A stretch of 64,000 nt of DNA from Allantophomopsis cytisporea (Eukaryota; Ascomycota; Leotiomycetes; Phacidiales; Phacidiaceae). A program made the translations under genes and the position numbers. Below, one piece after another: positions 13,540 through 26,014 of this stretch. Under the pieces are notes generated by a model. The model was given only the letters and a program-made list of their open reading frames with translations. It ran no database searches and was not told the origin of the DNA. The stretch is taken from assembly GCA_024752435.1 (NCBI GenBank), contig CP103031.1, forward strand, positions 372,001 to 436,000. Direction: 5' to 3'. How positions within the stretch are numbered: position 1 is the first letter of the stretch; each line of letters begins with the position of its first letter.

Positions 13540-16500
13540 ATGCCACTCCAAAAATCTTTTTCTGATCAGAATCATTCAAATAAGGTAAATTAATACAATT
13601 GAAAGGGCACGATCAACTTCCTAACATTGTTAGAAACAACGTACAAAGTGGGCTCGTAACAGGAGCTATCACGGCCCCGATACTCGTGATGTTGCGGCGT
13701 CAGAGAAGTCTGCACGTCCATTGAATCCAGTCTCGATTTCATCCACTACGAAGAACAAATTGAACAGCTTCCAGTTCGATGCAGCGCAGAAGGCGAGTTC
13801 GAACAACGGTTCTGATACACCAACAACCCAAGTTATGGAAGAAAGCGATAAGGAGAACAACCCGACAACGGGCCCGATTAGTGAACCTATTCTTATATCA
13901 TCTCAGCCCGAAAGACCCACGACTTCGCAAGGCTCAGCATCAAATCCAAAACGGGATGTCCCTCGTACACCGGCTGGACAACTGGCTTTACCCGATTTGA
14001 TAGGGATGGTCGACTTCAGAACAGTGGAAGAGGAGACATCCCCAGATGAGCGAGTAATATGGGATCACGATAGGGACGCGCTATACAGCTCTGCATCATC
14101 ATATAATGCACGAAAACGCAGAAAGCGAGCTCGAAGTTCTTCTCCACACTCATCGCCAAACATTCAGACATCGAATCATTTTCCGGCAAACAAAACAACC
14201 AAAGACCTTCAGAAAACACCCCAAGCAGATCCAGGGCTAGAGTTATGGGACAGGCTTGGTCTCAACTTGAATCGACAAACATCAAGTGGAATTGGACTAC
14301 CCTCATTAGCACACATCATGCAAACTTCCTCGCCACAACAGACCAACGGATCTTCAATCCCACGACTGGAAGCTACCCTTCGAAGAGCCATTAGCTGCGG
14401 GATACAATTTCCAAAACGACGGAGAGTGATTGGCAATGAGGATTCAATGGAAGAGGATGTTTTCACAGGGACTGAAAGTGCTGGGCCTTCGAAACTGAAG
14501 CAGGTCAGTGCGCTTCTAGAGAAAGTGCATGAAGGACGAGCCACCAATACAATACCAAACGGTCCCTCGAGCTCGTCACCAATCCCAGATAGGCAAACGA
14601 TAACAAGATACCACGATATTTCTCCTCTCCGCCGTAAACAAACAGTTCATCTAGCAACGATCTCAGAGAATCGTACGTCTCGAGAATCTCCCACACCTGT
14701 CAAGGTGGAGTATGATGAGGACGATGAGCTTATGCCACAGGCGCATTCTCCATCTGATTATGGAGATTTCGACGAAGACGAGCTCGATGAAAGCGTTTTA
14801 CAGGCGCTTGAAGAAAATGCCTCAACACAGCTTGAAATGCAAAAAGCACTGTCGCCGCCGACCAGAATAAGTCCTGTAGTAGCGAAGCCGCCCAGTCTGG
14901 GTGTGAAGCCAGCTGCAGAACCGAGTCGAAGGACTTCAAGATCTACGTCATCAACAACGATCAAGCCCGATAGTGACTCATTCGGAGAATCAGATGATGA
15001 TATATTTGACGATATGATTAGTATAGTTTCGAAGTACGACCAACCAAATACAGTAGCAGATGAATCCGTCAATAGGGACGCTGTGTCTCAATCAAATCCG
15101 CAGCAAGCGCAAGTGGCTGAGTCGGATGATGAGTTTGGGGACGATCTTGACGAAACAGATTTTGCATTGGCAGAGGCAACGGCGACACAGTCTATTTATT
15201 CTGGTAGCATACAACCTGTACGTACTAGACCTCCATAGCCAGTAATAATCAATTGCTAAGTTTAGTTAGACTGAACAGAAAGTACGTGCGATTCAGCGAT
15301 ATCTTGTGACAAATATATTGGAAGAACAATACAAAAAGAATAGCTGGCAAAAGGTCAGCCCTTTCCAACACCTAATCAACATCATCTCTTGTGCTAATGT
15401 TTTTAGATCCTCTTCGTCAAGCCTGACAACTCGGAAGCAATCCGCACTATTTATCTACGAGATGGATGGTGGGATACTCCAGTTCTCCTTGCTAAGCAAT
15501 CAACAACATATGTACATGTCATCGGAAAGTTTGAAAATAATGCCTGTGTTATTGATGACCTTCATGGCATGCTTATCTTACATCCTGATCATCTCATCTC
15601 TTCTACTGTTGTGGCTGATTCGTTTACTTGTATGCGACGAGCTGTACTACAGGATCGAGTCAAAGCCACAAGTGACTCAAGTGCTCCCTTGGTATATGGG
15701 ACCATCCTCCATGAAATATTCCAGGCTGCGATGTTTGCGAATAGGTGGGATTCTGCTTGGCTTAGTGAGTTGATCCAGGAAGCTGTTAAGAAACATTTGG
15801 AACTCCTGTATACAATTAAAGTTCAGATACCACAAGCTGTGGAGCATCTTCAAAGTAAGATGGGAGAATTACAATGCTGGGCAGAACTCTTCATCTCATC
15901 TCAACCAAAGCCAGGTGCAGTCGTCAAGGCTGGTAACAGCTCAACTGCTGAGATGTGTGTCAGCAAGCTTTTGGATGTTGAGGAACATGTATGGTCACCT
16001 TTGTATGGTCTGAAAGGAAACATAGATGCCACTGTTCAAGTTACAATGAGAGATGGGAAGGATAAGCGCACGCTGACCGTTCCATTCGAAGTCAAGACTG
16101 GAAAGAATGTCAGCGCATCCCATCGCGCTCAGACAGCTTTGTACAATCTTCTCTTGTCAGACAGATACGATATCGAAATCGCATATGGGGTCCTTTACTA
16201 TATGGAGACATCAGAAACATTTAGAATTCCAGCCATCAGACATGAGATACGACATATGATCATGAAACGCAACGAACTATCATGCTATGTTAGGGAAAAG
16301 GCACACACAAATCTACCACCTATGTTGAAGCAAGATCATATGTGTAATAGATGCTATGCCAAGGTGCCGTGTTTCATCTACCATAAACTGGCTGAAGATG
16401 GTAATGGAGAAACCAGCGGATTGAAGGGGAAGTTTGACGAGATCGTCAAACATCTCTCACCTGTTCATAAAGCTTTCTTTTTGAAATGGGATAAGCTTTT

Positions 16501-18694
16501 AACTCATGAGGAGAAAGAGAGCATGAAGTTTCGACGAGAACTGTGGACAATGCTCAGTCCAGAGAGAGAAAAGCTCGGTCGCTGCTTTGCCAACGTCATA
16601 ATCGAGCCTGGATCAGCGTACGAAGAAAAGGACGATCCTAAAATTAACAGATTTCGATACACCTTAATCAAGCAAAACCCCCAAGCCGGATTCTCTTTCT
16701 TAGAATCTCAGATCACTATTGGAGAAGCCATTGTGATCTCTGACGAGAAGGGACACTTCGCGTTGGCCAATGGCTATGTGACTCACGTCCACAAGCATAG
16801 GATTACTGTAGCTGTTGACCGTCGGCTTCACAATGCTCGCATACGTCAACCAGGATTCGACGAGGTCAACCACCAAGTATTCGCCAGTATCATGGAGGTT
16901 GCAGGCGAAGGAGCGAAGCCCGAGGAGGCTGAAGGCAAAATTGTCGACAATCCTGTGCTATATCGACTTGACAAAGACGAGTTCAGCAATGGCATGGCCT
17001 TGGTGCGAAACAATGTTATTCAAATAATGACCGAAGGAACATTCGGCTCTAGAGAAATTCGAAATCTGGTTGTAGATCTCAAACAGCCGCAGTTTAAGCC
17101 ACAATCTACTGCCTACACTTTGAAGGACCGAGGCAATATCAATATCGATCAACGAAGGGCGATTGAAAAAGTAATGAGTGCCCGAGATTATGCTTTAGTT
17201 CTTGGAATGCCGGGAACAGGAAAGACAACAACGATCGCGCATATCATCCGGGCTCTCGTTTCCCAAGGAAAGAGTGTACTTCTCACATCCTACACACATA
17301 CAGCAGTCGACAACATCCTCCTGAAACTTCGTGATGACAAAATCCCAATACTTCGTCTTGGTGCCTCTGCTAAAATCAGCACTGAAGTTCAGGAATTTGT
17401 ACAATTAGCCACCACTCCCAAGTCCTCTTTTGAGGAGATTCGACATATCTGGCACGACTCTCCTATTGTCGCCACAACCTGTCTTGGAATCAACCATGCT
17501 CTGTTCAATGAGCGAACCTTTGATTACTGTATTGTTGATGAAGCGTCCCAGATCACACTACCCGTCTGTTTGGGTCCCATTCGCCTAGCCCGTACTTTCA
17601 TTCTCGTAGGAGATCACAATCAACTGCCCCCCTTAGTGCAGAACGAGGAAGCCAGAATAGGAGGTCTAGACATAAGTCTTTTCAAACATCTTTCAGACTC
17701 CCATCCAAGCGCAGTAGTCAATCTCGAACACCAGTATCGTATGTGTGCAGATGTCATGGCTCTATCCAACAATCTCATATACAACGGGCGACTCAAATGC
17801 GGTACTCCCGAAGTGGCCCAGCGGAGCATTCGAATTCCCAATATGGCAGCTCTCACACAGTTCCATCACAATCCATCCACAATTCATTTTTCCCAGCCCA
17901 TCAACGTTTGTCTCGGCCCAGCTCGCGACAACTGCTGGATCCGCGACATGCTGGACCCAGCACGCAAAGTGGCCTTTATCAACACTGACACACTGGTTCC
18001 TCAGTCTCGCGAACAAGCCCAAGGAAACCGCATCGTGAATCATGTGGAATCTCAAATCTGCACACAGCTCGTCTCGTCGCTCCTCGCCGTCGGTGTCCCC
18101 GCCACCGAAATAGGCGTCATGACGCACTATCGCTCTCAGCTCTCTCTGCTGAAATACCAGATGCGAAACCAGCCCGCTGTCGAGATGCACACGGCAGATC
18201 GCTTTCAGGGCCGCGACAAGGAAGTCATAATCCTATCGTTGGTGCGTAGTAATGAGGCGCGTAGCATTGGCGAGCTTCTCAAGGACTGGAGACGGATAAA
18301 TGTGGCGTTTACACGTGCAAAAACCAAGTTGCTTGTTGTGGGGAGTCGCGAGACGCTGAAGGGTAATCAAAGTGATTTCTCGGGTGAGCCGCCAGAGATG
18401 GTGGCTAGGTTTGTGGGGCTGATGGAGAAGAAGCAATGGGTCTATGATTTTCCTGTCGGTGGGATTGAGTGTCATGTTTTCGAAGAGTTGCCTACGCAGA
18501 CGCAGGCTACTGCGCCGCATAAGACCGTTGAGCTAAAGGGGAGAGAGGTCAAGAAAGTGCTTGGGGAGGTCGGGAATCCTGAGAGGAACAAGGAGAATAG
18601 AAGACCTGAGCCGAAGAGGGTCATGGCTGGTAAGAGGGTCATATTAAAGGAAAGGGGCGTTTTGAGGGACATTCATAATGATCTGACACGGTGA
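13540..18694 (+). CDS. DNA2: DNA replication ATP-dependent nuclease/helicase DNA2
   Basis: DNA2 trims Okazaki-fragment flaps and resects DNA ends. The product is about 1663 residues from four exons: 13540-13584, 13634-15217, 15279-15353 and 15407-18694. The 45-nt first exon is needed because the long second-exon frame has no upstream ATG; it joins in phase and gives MPLQKSFSDQNHSNK followed by a basic KKQRTKW stretch. Residues to about 540 are Ser-rich and acidic. The Cas4-like nuclease domain has D775, E796 and K798 (FEVKTGK) and the iron-sulfur cysteines C643, C881, C884 and C890. The SF1 helicase has Walker A GMPGTGKTT (K1174), DEAS (D1279), GDHNQLPPL, the QYRM motif, TADRFQGRDKEV and NVAFTRAK. 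All catalytic residues are present and the gene looks intact. Confidence 0.96.
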
Positions 18695-19719
18695 TGAAGC
18701 GCTTTTGTTGTATAGATAAATACCTTGTATTATTCAAGTTGGTATAGACTAGTTGATTATTTATGAATTATGAAAGATGCCAAGGTTTGCTGTACATTTT
18801 CTACTCGGTTGTAGTATCGTACTTTGTTGGCCTATTGACACTGGTCAATCGTGCAGAATGGGTTTTGTATGCGGAACAATTTACCAATGTTGGAAAATCA
18901 TTATGTTTTGAGATCTAGCTCAACCAACCTTGAAATAAGAATCAATATGACGGATTCCTCAGAGATCACCCCAGCTTACAATGTTGCTGATGTTGAATTT
19001 TTGCGCAGTGTAATACTTGAGTCCCTAAGAAGTTCCCCCCACTCCTCAGCAATCTTCTGAACCACTTTGTTCGCCTTCTTGTTACTCTCAATTATCTGCT
19101 GAATTTAAATATCATCCTCTATCATAACTCCTTGACCCGTCTCCTGCAAACTCTTTGCCGTGGCTGAGTCAAAAATCCTATAGCCACTTGACCACTTTCT
19201 CATGCATTTGCATACAAAATGAGTTGCAGTGAGGTGTGTGCAGAGTACCAAAACCAACAGATGCTGGCGATAGAATACGAGGTTACTGGATGAAGCTTTG
19301 ACATCGTAGAGCACACTCTAACTATGACGCTTTTGAGATGAGTTATTATATCGAATGGGTTCACACATTGAATTGAGATGGATTAACTCAGATTGAAGCT
19401 TGGAGAGGTCAAAAATAGACAATCTCGTGATATTTCTGAGTATTTGGAATGCTACCCGTCTTCGACGATACTCTATGTATCCTCCAAACGGCTAGTCATG
19501 AATCCAGACCTCAGACACAAATGCCAAAATATGTTGAAGCAATCGATAGTCCAACTATCATTTAGAAGGAAGAGCCGTCCAGGATTGATGCCAAGCAACC
19601 TCAAAGGATAGGCAGGTATCAAATCCATGCGACAACTCAGTCAACCTTTTAGACAGCTCTTATAAAATTAAAATCGACTGAATACATTAAATATGAGTCC
19701 AAGGTTCGATAAATCTCCA
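18695..19719. other. Intergenic region between convergent DNA2 and mannosyltransferase
   Basis: AT-rich 3' flanks of two convergent genes. Open frames are short and carry no recognisable domain. Confidence 0.7.
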
Positions 19720-21389
19720 TTACTGGTCCTCTTGAAGCATATACCCACCAAACCCATCTCCACCCCATTTGACTTCCTCTTCCTTGCTCCATCTTTCCTT
19801 CTTGGTCATCCATTTACCACCAAGCCATGCTCGAACACATGTGTCCGCTGGTTTCTTCTGATTGCTCTCAAATGGCACAAGTCTATAAAAGCCCTCATCA
19901 ACCGATGTGGTCTCACAATCGCAGTCACCGCGCGGAGGACACTGCCTATTGATATCATGTTGATAGCCGATATCCCTGAACCACCAAGTCTCTTTCTTGG
20001 GCAGGAACATAGCAACACTAAGCGTATGGACTGGAGCATCTCCGAATCGCTCATAGAAGAAGCCACCACTGCGGTCAAGGAAGTTGAAATATGTGTCTGG
20101 AGATTGCTGCCTCCAAAAATTGAGTGAGCCAATCTCGAAGTTCGAAAAGAATTGACAGTTGTTGTAATTTTGAGTTTCGGGGTCTAGGAGCCAGGAAAGA
20201 TCAGAGGCATCATGCAGAAGATGCTTGTGCGAGGAGATGAAAGTCTTGGTCAGATGCCGGAGAGACGGAAAAGAGCGAGCATCATCAAGGATGTTCATGT
20301 TGAATCCGTACTTGAGGTTGTTGTCACGCATGAAGCGGAAGACATCGTAGTTGATGTTGCAGTAGTAGTGGACCTGCTTTGCTCAACATTTGACACCATA
20401 GTTAAGGAAGGCGGGTCACCTACATCAGGTTCTACACGCCAGTACCAGTCGAACTCCTTGAGTATGGGATGTTTGTAGAAAAACCCACTGTTCCATCTGC
20501 ACATATGATGATAGCTTGTCATCCAACCCTTACCAACACCAATCGTCCCTAGATATTCCAAACCATTTATGAACCTTCCCTCATCTATCCAATCCGGCAA
20601 GCTCCAGTGTTCCATAGGCACAACCTCGTAATAGCACTTGGACGACGTGGCATTCTGCGTAGCGCCCTTAAACTCATCGGAAAAAGGCTCATCGTTGAAG
20701 AAGATCCAGGGATATTGGTATTTACGGTTCCAACGATATTCCAATTGGCGCATACTTTGAGTCATGCCATCAACTTCCGAATTACGCACGAGGGATATTA
20801 AAGCGGCTTGGGGACGAGGACTGTGAGAAGCGTCGGTGGATCCAAAGACTGAAGATATGGTATAACGATTATCCGAATTCTCTCGGAGCCATTGGACAGG
20901 GTCAGGATGGTTTTTGTCTAATAGCGAGAGCTCCGGCTGAGGCGGGATATAGACATTCGAATTTGAGCTGGGGTGGGATTTTCTGCCAGCTGCATTAGAG
21001 AGTATGAGGAACAGTACTGCAATTGTGAAGAGCGCAAGACTAATCCTGCGACTTTTACTTATTAGTAGTCTCCTTTGATAACCATCATCGAGCACAACTC
21101 ACAACCTCCATTTACGAATCTTCCCAGACCAAGGAAAGGTCCATCGCGTAGAGCGATTCCAAGACTTGGGAGGTGTTCGCCAGAAAGTGTCTAAAGAGAC
21201 ATCGCTGGTAGACGAAGATATGGATAATGTCGACCAGTGACTTGAGCTTGACAAGCGCTGTACTGTTGAGGAATGTTCCAGGTCCGTGTCTACATTGAAT
21301 CTAGCATCTCTTTTCATGACAGGTGTATCCATGTTGAACCGCAGCGGTGAACTAGATTTGATTGCCACGAGTACTTCGAAATTAACCAT
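19720..21389 (-). CDS. GT15 alpha-1,2-mannosyltransferase (KRE2/MNT1 family)
   Basis: Golgi type II membrane enzyme that adds alpha-1,2-mannose from GDP-mannose to N- and O-glycans of wall proteins. It has three exons: 21103-21389, 20424-21045 and 19720-20373, 520 residues. Intron 1 (21046-21102) has a textbook branch TACTAAT and ends CGCAG; intron 2 is 20374-20423. A cytosolic Ser-rich tail of about 95 residues precedes one membrane anchor (ISLALFTIAVLFLILSN). The lumenal GT15 domain has YPWIFFNDEPFS, the metal-site EPDVHYY, the YGFNMN segment, the nucleophile region SNFEIGSLNF and the DAPVHTLSVAMFLPK end block. An in-frame ATG 19 codons downstream could be the real start. It is family-level secure; which of the several paralogues it is remains open. 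Confidence 0.94.
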
Positions 21390-21878
21390 ATTGTCAGGTA
21401 AGTCCTCATCGTTCCTGCGTCTTCAAAACAAACCGAATCCACATCATACCTGACAAATTAGACGCAGGGCAAGAGCACCTAAGGAAAAGTGAAAAACCGA
21501 AGGGGAGTCAAATATAGGAGATCAACTGAAAGTAAATAGTACGGCACATATTCACTTTGCACATTACATGTATGTACTCACACAGCACAACAAATCACCA
21601 GAATTTCCATAAAGCAGAAACTACCATTTTATTTAAGCCCTATATCAGCCAAGTGTACAGCTTGAGAAAAGCTATGTATGACTCGACTATCCTTGACCTT
21701 TGAAGATCTATAGGCGAAGGCGGTAAAAGCCCACCTCAAATGAGAAACAAGTTGGTATTACAGTCGGTTGATCGCCACCCCCTCCTCCGCATCACCTTTT
21801 GCCAGAAATCATCATGAAAAAAGAACGCCAAGCTAGTGGCTATGCTATCATACCGAACGCCTCCCTCGTACAAATCTA
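21390..21878. other. Short intergenic region
   Basis: This region lies between the 5' end of the mannosyltransferase and the 3' end of HIR1, which lie in tandem. It probably contains the mannosyltransferase promoter. No open frame is worth reporting. Confidence 0.7.
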
Positions 21879-24800
21879 TCAGGAAACCATGGCATCGTCT
21901 GCCTCTTCATCGTCAACCATATCGAGCACCCTGGCATACTGGACCGTGATGCGTTGCAGCTCTCGGAATTTACCTTTTCGAAGATATTAGCATTTTGATA
22001 ACGGCAATGCATGATTCATAAAGATGGGCGGTAAACATACCAAGAATCAAAACCACCCCTTTAAGCAGCTCTTTCCTCTCCCAGCCGCAGATCTCCCCAT
22101 CTTCACTTTGCCATCCCGCACCGACCTCCTTGTTGAGGTTCTCCTTTGATACGTTCTCGCTCAGTATTCCACCAAGCAGGCCCCGCAGGAGTTCCTCAAC
22201 CTTACCTCGGAGACCCTCGGCACCAAGACGCTTAGCATACATATAAATGTATAATCGGAACTCTTCCCTAGCGCCGAGCATCAATGCAGCAGCAACCCTG
22301 TTCTCCAGATGCGCAATACTGACACCACTCTCGAAAGTCTCATAACCCTCTCGAGAAAGGAGTTGCTTGATAAGTCTTTGAAGATTATAAGCTCTTCCTT
22401 TGAGCAGGACCTCGTTTGTCGTGTGACGCTCGAGATGGGGAATGATACCAGCAGAGATGCTGAGAGGATCGATTTCGGCGTCGAGAGCAGTAGTGTTCTT
22501 CTTTGGTCCCACGGCTGTAGTTGAAAGACTGCTGACTGATGAGTCGTTAGAATTCCAGTATTGGCTTCCAACTGCCCACCATGCTTCGGAGAGGCGCTGC
22601 CAAGTGAACATAGTTGGTGAGTAACAGTAGCCGTCACCATTGCTCAGAGTGACGACAATATGGCCATTTGAGTTAAGGTGGGCAGATGTGACACCAGGAG
22701 CGCTGGTAGTATGCAATTGCAAAGAATGGATTGCGATATCTAGCACAGGACCAAGCGATACTGGTGGATGTGGTGATGACAATGTCTTTAGGTTCCAAAC
22801 ATGGCAGACGCCGCAAGCAGTAATGCAAAGTAACCACCAATTCCGGCACTCAAAGATGACTGGTTGTGATTCCAGTACAAGAGCATTCAGGAGACGTCTG
22901 CCAGCTGGTGTCCAAACATAAATACTAGCATCCTCGCAAGCAGCCGCCCAGAAATTCTTGTTTCCAGTGAGTAAAATGACGCCTCTTGGCAAAAAGTCTT
23001 GCCATAAGACCATGCCTCGCTTCGTAGCTGATATCTTTGATGGATCTCTGATTTGCATTGGATTTCTGGCTTCGAGAACTGTATCCTCAGATATCTTTGG
23101 TGCGGTGGTCGTCTCTTCAGTGTTCCCATTCGCACTATTTCTTGTCTCCTCTGCCGGCTTGATAGCACCACGATCAAGAGACCTTAGGATGTGCGAACGT
23201 ATTTTGGGAACTGCCAAACGTACTTGGCTGATAGCGATGGTCGAGTTGAGAACAGCAGGTCTGAGAAACTCTGGAGTGGGCTCAACACCACTGGTTGGTG
23301 CAGGGATAGCTGGTTCAACGCCATTGGTACCATTGGTCATGATGGGTACAATTCCATTCGCGTCGGCTACTGCTGCACGTTTGTTTGCTTGTTCTTCGTC
23401 TTCTCCTTCTAATACAGCAGCTTTGCGTTTGTTTCCTAAGAGCATAGCTGCAATACCACCTCTTGGAAGCCCCTCATAAGGCTTAGAGAGATCTAAAACA
23501 GTCGTTGGTGCATCAGGCTGCTGCGAGTTAGACGCTGCTGCCATCAATTGAGACTGCGGAAGTGACGATTGACCGGTGCCTGAGGAAGAGACTAGAAGCG
23601 GTGCAATGCGCTTCTTCCCTTCTTTAGTTATTGTGACTCTTTGTTTCATGGCTTCAAGTTTCGCGATATTTGGATCGACAGCTGGTGGTGGAGGTGGGGG
23701 AGCTCCATTCGTGGGTGGAAGGGGAGCTGGAGTATGTGGATGTGAGGGTGTTTGAGTACCATTCATGGGAGTCGCGGTGCCTCCTGTACCTACATTCACT
23801 TCAGGTTTCGACGCATCTCCCATGAGCGCTCCCATTCTTCCCTCGGCGCCTTTCAGTTCTCCAGCTTTACTTCGCTCTTCAAGACGCAAGCCTGCGACAT
23901 CCTCAACCACACCTACGCCCTTCCTTCCTGCACCATACTTCTGCAATGCCTTCTCATTTTCTTCGATGCGTTGTACCCAGCCAAGTTCTCCTGGTGCAAA
24001 CACGATTGCCACAATGCTTCCATCCAAGCTCGTTGCGAACAGAGTAGTACCATCCGGGCTCCAGGCCAGATCAGATACTGACTTCGAGGCCAATTCTTGC
24101 GCAATAATCAATGGTCTTGATGTACTTGTATTCCAAACACTCAAAGCCTTGTCCTGTCCAGCACATGCCACAACAGTAACTAACCCCAACGTGCTGAATC
24201 CATTCTTGTCCGTATTCGCTGGGCTTGGCTGTTGATTGCTGAAGAGTCTTGGGGAAAATGCGCAAACCTCGACCGGACCCTCGTGACCGATCAAATTGAT
24301 ATTACTATCCCATGTTCCTCGATCAACAATAGCTACAGAACTAACGGGTCCATTCACCGCATTCGCGGCAGCAATGTGGTTTCCGTCTGGGGACCACGAA
24401 CATCGTCTAAAATAAGTCGTCAGAGGCGATGAGTTGAATGGAGCTTGTATAGTATGTTCCAGGGTGAAGTTGTTGATCATATCATAAGCCGTAGCATTTG
24501 GTGCAGGTGAAGTGAAGCGAAATAGTTTAATGGTTCGATCATCGCTAGCGGTCGCAAAGTATTTGTTCGCAGGATCGAAAGTAATTCCTTTGACGTGACT
24601 TTGGTGATTGACTAGAGTCTTCAGCTTTTCGAATGTGTGCCCCGACCAAATTACCACTTTCGAATCCAAGCCCACAGAAACTAAAATAGAAGAATCGCGA
24701 GACCAGCCCAGGTCTTGCACATCGTTGTCGTGGCCAATCAATCGTCGCAAAATCTTCCAGTTTTCAACTGGAGGAGGCTCGTCGGTTCCTGACATTCATA

Positions 24801-25282
24801 ATTAGCCCGCTATTGCCGCGTTTCAAGAAATATACGTGGAAGCCTACCGAAAGAAGCTTGATGCGATGGCGGGTTTGGATCGAGATGGTATATGCAGATG
24901 ATTTTATCATCAGCACCCGACGCCAGCCACCGACCGTTTGGTGAGAATCTCACGGTATGTATAGTTCCAGAGTGATAGTTCATATGGCAGAGCTGTTTCG
25001 GTTTCGCATAGTCCGCATCTCCGGCATTGGCGATAGCATCAGTAGACCAGATCCTAACATGACCATCTACACGTATCAGCAAAGCGACCCAGCCCGCTCA
25101 GAATTCTACTCACCACCAGCAGCCGTCGCCAACCTCGTTCCGTCGGGCGATACATCGCAGCTATAAACCTCGAAATCCTTCTGCTCCCCTGCAGCACGCA
25201 GCACTCGTCAGTCGCGGCACTAAGCATAGCGTTAGAGGAACGTACCACTGTGCGTAAGCCATGCGGGCTTTATGAAATGCAT
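21879..25282 (-). CDS. HIR1: Histone chaperone / HIR complex subunit HIR1 (HIRA)
   Basis: WD40 subunit of the HIR complex, which deposits H3-H4 independently of replication and represses histone genes. There are five exons: 25246-25282, 25114-25188, 24848-25066, 22041-24788 and 21879-21973, 1057 residues. Exon 1 encodes MHFIKPAWLTHSG, and the WD repeats follow (GHVRIWS, SGADDKIICIYHL, GHDNDVQDLGWS, SVGLDSKVVIWSG, SDDRTIKLF, LAWSPDGTTLF). A Pro-rich linker comes next. Near residue 495 is TKEGKKRIAPLLV, the B-motif that binds Asf1 in HIRA proteins. The HIRA/Hir C-terminal domain fills the rest. The last intron (21974-22040) must be removed to reach the acidic end DEEADDAMVS. An HST-type sirtuin lies directly upstream on the same strand. 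Confidence 0.95.
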
Positions 25283-26014
25283 TTCCGTCACCAGCGATGT
25301 GTGAATCCTTTTCGCATTGTTGATGGGAATTGGCTGGCGGTGGAGATGGAGCTTCAAAGATGCGCTGCGCCAGAGCTTCGCGAACCGCGATCTGGGGTAC
25401 CTCTAGCATAGTAGTGTCGCTTTCAATAGGCAGGGGCCTGTGGGAAATGCCGTGCACAGCTTCGTTCACGTGCAATTCACGATTCTATCTCTGTCTTCTC
25501 ATTGTGCGCTGTACTTATGAACGTATTTTAATACTAAGGTGTTTGATGTGGAATTTTATAGATGAGGCAGAGAAATTACCCTGTGAGTAATTGAAACGGT
25601 TTGCAGCAAGTTACAATGTTCACTTCTGATCTGACCACCACTATAGGACGCAGTTGGAATCTCTTGGTCCACTAGGAGTTGGAATATTGCATTTGCTTCC
25701 AGCAAGCGACTCTGACCATTCGAATGAAGTGATCACAAGGATGCGACAACGTGTGTGGCGATTATGCGGCTATGAGACTCATTAAAAACGGAATTCATTT
25801 TGTTTAACAAGCAAATAAAACAATATCCCAAACTAGGTCCACCAAGCCGATTTGAGACGAAGAAAGAGAACAATGAAAATAACCACATAACTCCACTCTT
25901 CTCCATCATTGCGAATCTAATGACATGCCAATCCTCCCTCTCAACGCCATATAACCCCTAGAACTATGCAAAGCGCAACGGCAAGTCTTGCACATTGCCA
26001 TGCAAAAGAAAAGC
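25283..26014. other. Intergenic region between HIR1 and the sirtuin
   Basis: About 730 nt covering the HIR1 promoter and the sirtuin 3' flank. No coding signal is seen. Confidence 0.7.

Noticed and set aside
15306..15773. 155-codon frame between DNA2 exons
   Set aside because: It shadows DNA2 exons 3 and 4 and their intron in another frame.
21970..22040. Long HIR1 frame running on to residues FTAHLYESCIAVIKML
   Set aside because: This is intron sequence. GTATGT at 22040 and AAAAG at 21974 give the conserved KFRELQRITVQ end instead.
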